Source of the DNA: Lophium mytilinum
Taxonomy: Eukaryota; Ascomycota; Dothideomycetes; Mytilinidiales; Mytilinidiaceae
Direction of reading: 5' to 3'
Length of the DNA: 64,000 bases
Assembly (NCBI GenBank): GCA_010093605.1
Contig: MU004186.1
Coordinates: 575,765-639,764, forward strand
Under the pieces are notes generated by a model. That model did no database searches, had not been told where the DNA came from, and saw only the letters and a list, made by a program, of their open reading frames with translations. Positions 54,823 to 64,000 of this stretch are shown here, piece after piece. Each line of letters begins with the position of its first letter. The stretch's first letter is position 1. Made by a program: the position numbers and the translations under genes.

Positions 54823-57627
54823 ATGGCCGACCCGATATCGATCTTCGGCGCTGCTGCAGGTGCCGTTCAAATCGCCGATACAGCGCTAAGGCTGAGCCGA
54901 AAGGCTTATGGCTTTCTCTGCGAGGTTAAGGATGCCAAAAAGGATATTGTTACATTGCGAGACGGTAAGCCGCCGATACCTGGATGTCTTTCCCCATGCT
55001 GACACGTTCAAAGCACTTCGAGACGCAGAGTCGAACGTTCGAAGCCTCCGAAACTACATTGACGAGTTCGCCAGATCCAGGAACGCAACTGTTGAATTTG
55101 AAGTTCTTCCATCGACTATTACGGAGTCTATTCAAGGCTTTCGGGATGACCTTAACATCCTAGCGGCTATCTTACCTGTAGACTTGTCCCCGAATCTAGC
55201 CAAGAAGATCAAGTGGGTCTTCGACAAAAAGAAAATCAAAGATGTAACTAAAAGGCTTGATCGCCGCAAGATTGACGTGATACAAATCACCAATAGTGTT
55301 GGAATGTGAGAGATGCGCTTCCCGTTATCATGTTGCGCAGGTGTTAATCACTTCATAGCCTCCATCAACTCAAGACACGATCAGACAATCACAACACCCA
55401 TACTCTGCTACAAAGTACAAGACAAGTGGTCGATCAACAATCACTCAAGCAGGATCATACCTCTCGGGACTTATTAGACTACAGTAGGGCCACTAGGGAC
55501 TCTCATACTCAAATCTTGAGCAACCTGGACACTCAGCGCATTTCGCACGCAACTACGGCATCACAACAAGTCCTGCACCAAACGCAAACCACTCAAACTT
55601 TATCACACATCACGGATGATATCGGGGCCATCCAAGCTTCTCAAAATCAAATCTTAGGCAACCTATATGATCAGCGCGTTGCTCACGACAATGCAGCAGC
55701 ACAGCGATCACTTCGTCACACTCAAGTCATCCAGACTTTATCAAGAGTCACAAACGATACCGGACTCATTCGAGACTCTCAGTCTGAAATGTTGACCGCT
55801 ATAAAAGGAACGCACACTTCAGTCGATATAGGTACATCGCATCTCGCCCAAGGTCAGACACGGATACTGCACAGTATCGATGGTTTGCGCACACAACTCA
55901 ACCTTGCTGCTTCGTCGACAATTATCTCTGCCAGTAATGCGGATATGCTAGGGCGTACTTTCCGAGCTCAGCTGCGTAGCATCCTCCCGCCTCTCCTCGA
56001 ACAGAGCCAAGCTGAGGCTCAAATTCAAAACGAGGCACGTCTCCGCCGACTGGAGAGGATGATTGACGATATCAGCACTCAACTCTCTAGTGGTGCAGCG
56101 TCTGCGCATATTTTTCCATCAAATACATCACCTGTTCCCACTAGCGCTGGTGATGACCATATATTTCATAGATCACCACCACCGGATGAACATGTATTGT
56201 GGAGACAGCCTTCCGGTCCAACCCATGATGATACGGCTCCGTCCAATATAGCGTTACAAAGAACTACCTACACGATAAAGTATCAGACTTTCCGTCGTCG
56301 CTGGTACTTCGAATGGCTTATCGGCAACTTGGCCATCGAAATCGAAACAATCAGTCAAAGGCGAGCATATTCATCTAAAAGCTCAACAGACTTCAAAATC
56401 TCGATTCAATTCTGGCCATCGCAGGCACTCTTCGCCATGCCGGGAATTGCCATATTTTCCTCCTCGGTGCCGGATCAACGGGGATACTATCATGTGACTC
56501 CTTGTATGAAGACTTTCCCGATCATATCTTGGAATGCACCGATATGGGGCAGGATTCGCCATGGTGATATTCCAGGCATTCAGCAGCTTTTCGTGGATGG
56601 TATGGCAAGTCCGAGAGACCAAGATTCTGACGGGTGGACACTGCTACATATAGCCATTGCGCGTGGTAAATTCGACGTAGCTCAATACCTTCTTTCTGAA
56701 GGAGGTGATCCTACACAGAAAGCCTACGATGGGAACGACGCTTATGCGACACTTCACATCTTGAGATTTTTCAACAGCGACCCAATAAGGGGCCGCCTGC
56801 AGTTATCGGAAGACAGCGTAAACTCCACTATTGCGCTTTCGCAGGAGTTTGAACTTGCAGGCTGTGATTACGAGAACTGGGCTTCGAACGCAATTGGGCT
56901 TGGAATTTACAGTATACTTGAAGGAACATGTAAAGTTCCCGGCACAGCGTACAAGTCGTGGACCACTTCGTTGTTACAGAGGGGTTCGGACGTATTTGGA
57001 GCGTTTCTTGAAGAGACTCCTTTCAAACCCGATGCCCGCCACTTGGCACTTTTGAGAGTAATGTTGGAAGCTGGACTTGACCCAAACCAAACGGTGGGGG
57101 ATGCCAGCGAGCCTCTACTCATTGACTGTCTTTGGGACATGAGAAATGAAAAATGGAGAACGCAGAGGGAGGGCGAAGAGGAAAGTAGTGACGAAAATAG
57201 CGACACTGAAACGCAAAGCAGCGATGAAGAGACTGACGTGGAAACGTTTGATGAAGAGAAACTTCCACTGTGGTGTATGGTCGAGTTGCTCATCCGTGCC
57301 GGCGCCGACATCTATATCATTTACGGAGAACTTCCTCGGCGGTTCAGGAGGCTCGGGAATCATCAAGGCACAGCTTCACCGGAATATATTTGTACGCCGA
57401 CGACGTACGCGATTTGTTACAAAGTAGAGGAAGAGTGGTGCGAAGCTCTTAGAGCTTGTGATCTGGATCCGGATGAAGTGTACGAGGAAGACTACAGACG
57501 ACGTTCGCGATATGTTCGGCTTCACGGTGGCGACACTACGGGAGTTGATCTTAAGGAGCTTGATGTACCATCTAGATCTGGAATGAGGAAGAGAGCCAAC
57601 CGAGTCAGCAGCAATGACGATGTCTAA
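54823..57627 (+). CDS. Ankyrin-repeat protein with fungal STAND-type N-terminus
   Basis: Three exons, join(54823..54964,55014..55305,55359..57627), 900 aa. The start MADPISIFGAAAGAVQIADT matches the N-terminal helical domain found on many fungal NLR-like (STAND) and ankyrin proteins. After it, two tandem units of 46 residues repeat between about 55490 and 55770 (QILSNLDTQR, then QILGNLYDQR, each followed by a TLSxxT segment); a third partial unit starts DSQSEML. These look like a coiled coil. A central domain holds RRWYFEWLIGNLAIEIETIS. One clear ankyrin repeat follows (DGWTLLHIAIARGKFDVAQY), then weaker repeats, an acidic linker (SSDENSDTETQSSDEE) and a final WCMVELLIRAGADIY unit. No NACHT or NB-ARC P-loop is present. 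A role in signalling or non-self response is suggested by architecture only. Confidence 0.75.
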
Positions 57628-57761
57628 CTCATATTCGTACGGACGATGTTCGTTGTTCGTTCAGTTTTCGATTGAACATTCAGGAAGACTTGATCTTATC
57701 GTTTTCGCAGCACGAGCGATTTCCGTCCTTCTCATATCATCTTTTATGACACATTTCTCCT

Positions 57762-59335
57762 TCACGGCCTCGAAGAGTGCGCTCCCACGGCCTCGATATT
57801 AAGGTCAACAACCGTCTCCCTCGCCTCAGACACCCCTTTCCTCTGCATCACGCCGCTTTCCCTCCGCTCTTCCTCCAACTCCTCTCCAATCGCCTCCGCA
57901 TCCTCAAACCGCGTCGCCCCCAGCAACTCCGCTCTCGCCTCCCTCCTCCGATCCACCCGCCGCCGCCACGGCTTGTATAACACTACGCTCAACCCCCCAA
58001 AAACCACAAAACTGCCACAAATCACGCCCCCTACAACATCATACCTCTCCCCAACCTTCCCCACTCCCTCCCAAAACCGGCCCTTCGGCTCTGCCACATT
58101 CACCACTAAACTCAACACCTGCACCATCCCAATCACCAGCGCCACCAAAACTGTCAACACCGTCAACACAATGCTATAATACAACACCGCCATCTGATCC
58201 CTCGCCAGCGCGGTGCTCGTATACAGCGCCATCATCAACGCGCCATCCGTCGTATCCAGCAAACACATCCCCGCCGTAAACAACAACGGAAAGATCAGAA
58301 TCAACCAAATCGAGGTACCCTTCGCCGCCTGAATACTCGAAATCCCCAAAATCGCAATCTCAGAACTCGTATCAAACCCCAGCCCAAATAGCACGCCGAG
58401 GGGATACATCTTCCACGGCCGATCAATCAGCTTAAACATCTTCTTAAGCACATGGAACAAGCACCCCCCGCCTTGGATCGTAAACGCCTCTTCGGTGCCG
58501 GGCGCGCTGGCAATGATGGCGCGGAGTTGGCGGATGAGTTTGTACAGGATGTAGAGGTTTAGCACGGCGAGGATGAGCAGGAAGGCGGCGGAGACGGAGG
58601 TGCCGATGATGCCGCCGACGCGGGAGAAGGAGCTGAAGGAGTGCGAGACGGCGGCGGCGGTGGCGGCGACGGTGATGGAGGTGATGATTACGATGGTGCT
58701 GTGGCCGAGGGAGAAGAACATGCCGACGGTTACGGGGCGTTGGTTGGCGGCGATGAGGCGGCGGGTCATGAGGTCGATTGCCTGGGGGCGGGGGTTAAGG
58801 AGGGGATTGGAAAGAGGGTTTAGGGAGAAGATATTTAAAGGAGAATAGGAGTTGGGAAGAAGGGGTGTTTCGGGGGAAAGGAGAGAAAGGAAAAGGGTTT
58901 TTTACTGAGATGTGGTCGGCATCGAGTGCATGGCGGAGACCGAGTGTATAGGACAAGATGGCTGTGGAGATGAGAGCGCTGTAGACTTCATCAATACTAA
59001 AGTCAATTTACACCACATGTCACAGGGAACTCTACCCATGAAAATGCTAGAATCAAGATTAGCATCAACCTCATCCAATAGGGACTGAATCAAAGTTAAT
59101 TTGTCAAGGGATAAGAACGCACCAGCACAATTCCAATACCAGCCCAAACCAGACAATTAACCAGGATCAGAATTACAATCACAGCGACTACTGAAAACGG
59201 CAGTTTGCTGATATACGGCACGCGCCCATGATACACAGCTGCCTTCTTCGAGAAGCCAGTCATTAGACCGCGCCGCTCTGCTGCTGTAGCAGCTTCAGCG
59301 GGCATCAGAGGGGGGGAGAGTTCTAGGTCCGCCAT
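57762..59335 (-). CDS. Nickel/cobalt transporter, NiCoT family
   Basis: Best model has three exons, complement(join(57762..58781,58906..58985,59119..59335)), 438 aa. NiCoT permeases bring Ni2+ (for urease) or Co2+ across the membrane. All family signatures are present: RHALDADHISAIDLMTRR, FFSLGHSTIVIITS and LGFDTSSEIAILGISS, with about eight hydrophobic segments and a cytosolic basic tail. Intron 2 (GTAAAA donor, CCCCAG acceptor, phase 0) is clear. Intron 1 is not. The strong donor GTGCGT at 59122 leaves the wrong phase for the exon with YSALISTAILSYTLG, while a weaker GTTCTT four bases further on closes the frame with an AAG acceptor. The convergent ankyrin gene ends only 134 bp away. Confidence 0.85.
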
Positions 59336-61211
59336 CGTAGCTACTAAGACTTCTCAACGAAAGTGAGGAATGGACATTGAAGACCTTCGAAACTCAAAGA
59401 GAAATAGAGAAACGGGGTTACAGAGGAGAAGCAAAGGGTCTGGATGATAGAAGGACGTGGGGGTAGTGGGGTACTTCGAACTTATCGCGATGGCGGGGTA
59501 TGCTTAGGTAGTTGAGCACACTAGGGAGTGGAGACGCCGGATAGGCTCGAGCCGCGCGTGATACGTTATGTGATTGGACCAGGGCAAATGTTGCATTTCT
59601 GTTTTGGTATATTAACCTCAGGGCCAGTTCGACTACACCATTGAATACGCTACCGCGCCTCGATGAGTATACGACGTAATAGTATAGGCACGATTAACTT
59701 TCTACGGCCTATTCGGAGGCGCTTTGTAGCCGTAATGCCTGCCTTCCAAGACCTAGCATTTACTAGCCCGGATATTAGCTCACTGGCCTCGAAGTAGCTT
59801 TCCTAATACACAATCAGCCTCAAACGCTCGAGATTACTCTTTGAGGCCCTCAGGAGTTTCGAGATTAGATGGTAATGTTAAATCTTAACATAACCTAGGA
59901 TCATTCAAAGATCATTTCATAAACCCTGCCATACCCATTCACTTAGTACCATATAATGGGTCCTGATTCATACCTTTTTAATCAATGATCGGACTATTAG
60001 AATTGCTCAGGAATTATATAGAATGTTATCGCATTTTGAATAACTTGAGCCCTAAATTCTGGCTTTTCGTACCCAGTATCGGGCCAGAAATTACTAGTTT
60101 CTAGTTGTAAATTTTAGAGTTATGCTATTTACAGTCTTACGCATGTTTGCACACAGCACCCGAACAGAGCGCCCGAACCAGGCACGTGCCAGGCCGTAAC
60201 TGTAGCGTTCCAGCCTCCTTTTAGGTACGGCCCTTGAAATGATATACAAAGCTTAGCATTTTCCAGCCCCAGGAGACGCATCTGTGATTAATGTGCAGGT
60301 GGCTTTCAGAGAACATGGGATAGGCCGGTGGCTCCACTAGATGGAGCTCATTGGTCCAGATCAGTCTTTCCCAAGGATCAAAAGTCGTTGTGACGCCGCA
60401 CCACTTGCAATGATAACCACGAGATGCATGAAGAGGCTATACATACATGATGTTGAGGCACAGTAGCGTGTGGGGTCACTGGACCGACCTATCAGGGCAC
60501 AAATATTGACCTCAGACACAAGGCTGAGTAGAGCCTGGGACCGCTCGCGGGGCAGTGGATTCGGAGGCTGTGCACCCGAACCGGCATGATCCAACCACAG
60601 GGTTTCCCAGAACCGAGTCGCGTTTCATGAGCCAATAGGAGGCCATCATCACTATCGGTTTCTCTCTGTTAACTCATAAGCCTCCCTTGGCACACCATCT
60701 CAAGCGCATAAGTTGCCCGTTCAGTGCCAGCGTATCAGGTCAACGCTAGCGACCTGAGTTGTGGGCTACTTGCGCCTGAAGCAGTCTGTCATATCCGCTA
60801 CGATCCACTCTTCAGCCCTCCTGAGTTTAAGGGATCGACTGGTGCGCCAGTGCTGAGTTATGTACAGTAGCAGGGCACAAGGATAATGCCCCTGCTTTTA
60901 CTGTAAAAGCGCATGATTTTGTTGATTGTCAAGGGGAGAAATCAGGACTGGGCAACTCCAAAAGGGTTGGATGCAGCGCTGGTGGCGTGGTGCAACTTTG
61001 CCGTCTCTGCTTCTATGTATAGGTACTGTTGTCCCCATCGCATTGCTCCTGTTCTGTGCTCTGCCTACTACCATTGAATCAATCCACTGTAAAGGCTCGA
61101 AGACGAAGAAACGCAACACACGGCCGAAACATAAGAACAACCCAGGAAGAGCTCCTGCTCAGAAGTGCGTACGGCGGTCTCAGCCTTGTATCACGTCAAC
61201 CTGCCACCTCG
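59336..61211. other. Intergenic stretch with a degraded AT-rich segment
   Basis: Nearly 1.9 kb without a gene. From about 59570 to 60170 the sequence is AT-rich with many ta/tta words and stops in all frames, like a decayed transposon. The remainder shows only short chance ORFs. The final 200 bp should be the promoter of the Ecm33-like gene. Confidence 0.4.
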
Positions 61212-62741
61212 ATGTTTCTCACATTGCTTATCACCGCACTACTTTACATATTCGAAAGATTCGCTTCTGCCGGTATTCTGTTCTTGCAACCCGCTTCGAG
61301 TAAAAAAAGCTGACGCGTTTAAGCCTGCAACGGAACTACGACAATACTGAAGCAAGATGACGCGACAGCCCTCGCGAGTTGCAGGACTTTCACAGGAGAC
61401 GTGGCCATAGCAACTGGCGTCACCGACCAAATTGACTTCGGAGACTTGGCTCGCATCAATGGGGATCTCAACGCTACTAATGTTACGCTCATAACCTCCT
61501 TGGGTGGGACCAGCCTGGAAAATATCGACGGCAAATTCATATTGAACGGGGTTCAAGTCATGACAGAGCTCAGCTTTCCGAACCTCACCAACGTAGGAGA
61601 GATCCGATGGAATGCTCTGCCAAACCTCAATCAGTTTACCTTCACAGCTGGCATCAATCTGGTTTCAGTGGTCAATATCCAGAACAGTGAACTGAGTAGT
61701 CTAGAGGGGCTCAACATCAAGGTGGCGGACGATGTCTATATTGCGAGCAACCGTAATCATACCTTGCTCTTTTATGTTAGAAGTTCCGGATGGCTGATAC
61801 TGTGCGCAGGACACCTTACCGACATCACAATCCCTTTCACCAACATCAACAGTTCATTGGTCATCGAAGCGAACGGTCCCGCCGTAAGCGTGTCTTTTCC
61901 TAGCCTAAACTGGGCAAGAAACATCACGATCAGAAACGCCTCTTCGATAGATATGCCGTCTCTTAATTACGTAGACGATATTTTGGGATTTTTCGGGTGC
62001 GACATCGAAAAGATCATCGTCAACACCCTGAGTGTTGTCAAAGGCGCCCTTTTTATCGCCGGCAACACGCATCTCACAGATATCTCCATGCCTAATCTCC
62101 TCTCAGCTGGGAGCTTGGATATTCGGAACAATACCTTGGTTGAGTCGATCGATGGGTTCGGCCAACTTGGTAAAGTGATTGGGAATGTCGAGCTTGGTGG
62201 CAACTTCAGCAAGTAAACGTTTTGGCCTCTTCTCGCGCATCGCTTTCATATCTGACCGCCGATTAGAGTCCTGCTTCCAGACCTGAAAAGCGCAGGCCCG
62301 CTCTCAATCAACACTACGAATACCGCCATGGACTGCGCGACCTTCGACGACTATCTGAACGAAGGGATTCTGCAGTCCTACACCTGCAATGGGAAAGTAC
62401 ACCAGGCAGTCGGTAGCCCGTCGACATCTGTGTCCTCGAGCACGTCTTCTCCTGCACAAACGTCTACAACCGGAAACAAAGGTCTGTCCGTGGGTGCGAA
62501 GGCGGGGATAGGTGTTGGCGTCGCCGTCGCAGCTGTAGCCTTGCTCTCTGTCGGTGGCTTTCTTCTCTTCCGGCGGCGTAGACGGGGAGCTCAGCCCCCC
62601 ACAGTTGACGCGGCTATCAAACCTGAACTCGACGGGGAGGATCATTGGGGGAAAACTCGAGTCGAAGAATCCCAAGAGCTACCTACTGGTCAAGATGCTG
62701 TGGAGCTGGAGGCTCCTCATCATGTTAGTGAGCTTGGCTAA
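61212..62741 (+). CDS. Ecm33-like surface protein with transmembrane tail
   Basis: Four exons, join(61212..61272,61324..61752,61810..62212,62267..62741), 455 aa. Exon 1 encodes a signal peptide (MFLTLLITALLY...FASA). The ectodomain starts CNGTTTILKQDDATALASC and contains receptor-L-domain style repeats (ITSLGGTSLENIDG, LTDITIPFTNINSSLVIEA, LFIAGNTHLTDISMPNL), as in Ecm33/Sps2 wall proteins, with several N-x-S/T sites. It then has a disulphide-like segment (DCATFDDYL, YTCNGK), a Ser/Thr linker, and one transmembrane helix (about 374-400) closed by FRRRRRG and a 55-residue acidic cytosolic tail. Classical Ecm33 is GPI-anchored, so this looks like a membrane-spanning relative. Intron 2 (57 bp) is also open in frame, but CTGATAC and GCAG favour splicing. 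Confidence 0.8.
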
Positions 62742-63499
62742 GTTTTACTCTACTTGTCAGGGAGTAGCAGTAAAGACTCCGACAGGCGCAAGTCACTTCT
62801 TGTATATAGCCTCACCCTCCTCCAAATCAGTAATGTTATTGGACTGAAGTGGAGCCGCGGAAGTCTTTACTCTACTCCACTCTAGGAAAAACGTAATCAA
62901 GCTCTGTATATAATGCTAAGATAAGGAGAGAGGGAAGAACCTAAGGTAGCCTAGCGCAGATACACCACGTGCAAGGCTGGAAGGGGGGAAAGCTAGCTAA
63001 AGGTTAGCTATTAAGTATTATAGACTTTACAACATTAATCCATATCAAGTAAATGTTCCTGTGATAACACTATCTCACTCCCTTCTTCTTCTTCTTCTTC
63101 TTCTTCTACGTCTTCCCCTCCTCTTCCTCTCACGTCTTGTTATCTAATTAAGTAAGTTCTTATTTCACGCAATGTAACATCAGTTGATATTCTCTTACAA
63201 ACCTTATCAGAACCCCTGCAGCCCTGATAGCCCTTCATCCATTTATGTAGCAGGCTATTGAGACTGGCTCCAGAAGTAGAAGTAAAGCCTCCATCTACTC
63301 ATTTCTTATTAGCTGCAGTGAAGAAAAAATCACGGCTCTAACCCTCTCTTTCTTCTTTATTATTATCACCTAATATATCACGTACACGGCCTACGTCTCC
63401 TCCTTCCGTGACACCACTGCTTCCGCTTACAATCGAAATCTACTTTGTCAGGTGCCCATTCTCGGCTTGAACTTCTTTTGGTATATGTAGCATCTGAAC
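62742..63499. other. Convergent intergenic region
   Basis: Between the 3' ends of the Ecm33-like gene and the ketoacyl synthase gene. AT-rich, with the CTT microsatellite listed separately. No gene. Confidence 0.4.
63082..63107 (+). repeat. (CTT)n microsatellite
   Basis: About eight uninterrupted ctt units inside a pyrimidine-rich stretch. Confidence 0.8.
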
Positions 63500-64000
63500 T
63501 CATTTGTATCTACTAAAACACAAACTCGCATTTGTGCCTCCGAAGCCGAAGCTATTCGATAGTGCAACGTCGACATGATGGTCTTGAGGAGTGTGCGGGA
63601 CGTAATTGCAATTGAAATCAATCGCAGGGTCGCCGGGGTTATCAAGGTTGAGCGTTGGCGGCAGAGTATTCTAACGCATCCGTAAGTAGAGATATAGAAA
63701 AAAGAAATCAGCAAACTCACATGATGCAGTGCCAGAATAGTGAATATGGCCTCCACCGACCCAGCCGCGCCGAGCACATGCCCAATCGCGCCTTTAGTAC
63801 TGCTCACGTTGATCTCTGACGCCTTCGCCTTACCGTTTTCTCCGAGGAGTAGGTCTTTAATCGCTCTATTCTCCGCCGCGTCACCCAACGGCGTCGACGT
63901 GGCATGAGCGTTGACATAATCAACTTGTGCTGGTTCAAGACCAGCATGCTTCAGCGCCCGCCTCATCGCCAAAAACGGCCCCTGCCCATCCTCCCTCGGC
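63500..64000 (-). CDS. CEM1: Mitochondrial beta-ketoacyl-ACP synthase, C-terminal part
   Basis: Partial: complement(join(63500..63670,63721..>64000)); the 5' part lies beyond the window. The enzyme condenses malonyl-ACP with acyl-ACP in mitochondrial type II fatty acid synthesis, which supplies lipoic acid precursors. Both catalytic histidines of KAS-II are visible: in [16 protein letters not shown] and in [18 protein letters not shown]. The FabF-like ending is [18 protein letters not shown]. The catalytic cysteine lies outside. The 50-bp intron (GTGAGT, TTAG, phase 0) splits HH from [15 protein letters not shown] polyketide synthase was considered, but the protein stops right after the KS fold. 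Confidence 0.92.

Noticed and set aside
63500-64000. Polyketide synthase KS domain at the window end
   Set aside because: The protein stops right after the KS fold and has FabF/Cem1-specific motifs, so a mitochondrial single-domain synthase fits better.

Overview
The window is nuclear DNA of a filamentous ascomycete (Pezizomycotina). Genes carry short GT-AG introns of about 50-130 bp, usually with a CTAAC- or CTGAC-like branch point. The gene families also point there: a velvet regulator (velC), a noxR fragment, HET heterokaryon-incompatibility genes, an ECL1-type zinc protein, an Ecm33-like wall protein, fungal F-box-like proteins and TA-rich repeat relics that resemble RIP products. A dothideomycete is likely, but this rests on general resemblance only. 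Exon borders below were worked out by hand from splice motifs, reading phase and remembered family sequences. No search was run.

Layout. 0.5-5.1 kb: three tandem paralogous genes on the minus strand (A, B, C). They encode an unrecognised family with an eight-ligand Cys/His motif whose spacing is identical in all three and a shared phase-0 intron. This is the best candidate for an undescribed system. 6.2-12.3 kb: a Cys-rich exon, an F-box-like gene, a short-chain dehydrogenase, a mosaic stretch with an exon-sized noxR fragment, and a second F-box-like gene. 12.5-13.6 kb: a 9-bp minisatellite between dispersed terminal-repeat-like elements. 13.9-20.4 kb: a small basic protein, ADP-ribose pyrophosphatase, CTP synthase and VelC. 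20.4-23.3 kb: a GC-rich stretch without a gene. 23.3-24.4 kb: a Bin3-type RNA methyltransferase with an acidic insertion. 24.4-30.3 kb: almost 6 kb with no recognisable gene.

30.3-33.4 kb: a DUF1349-like protein and a secreted serine/proline-rich protein. 33.7-38.8 kb: an intact HET gene divergent from a degenerate HET pseudogene. 39.8-48.8 kb: a Jsn1-type RRM plus Pumilio protein, the SWR1 subunit Swc2/YL1 and ribosomal protein S24. 49.2-49.9 kb: a TA-rich relic. 50.0-59.3 kb: an eEF2-lysine-methyltransferase-like gene, an ECL1-like gene, an ankyrin protein with a STAND-type N-terminus, and a NiCoT nickel/cobalt transporter. 61.2-64.0 kb: an Ecm33-like protein with a transmembrane tail, and the 3' part of a mitochondrial beta-ketoacyl synthase that runs off the window.

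The genes do not form a pathway. Conserved housekeeping genes alternate with accessory islands (tandem family, F-box-like genes, HET pair, ankyrin protein) and repeat relics. No polyketide or peptide synthetase cluster, tRNA, rRNA or CRISPR array was seen.
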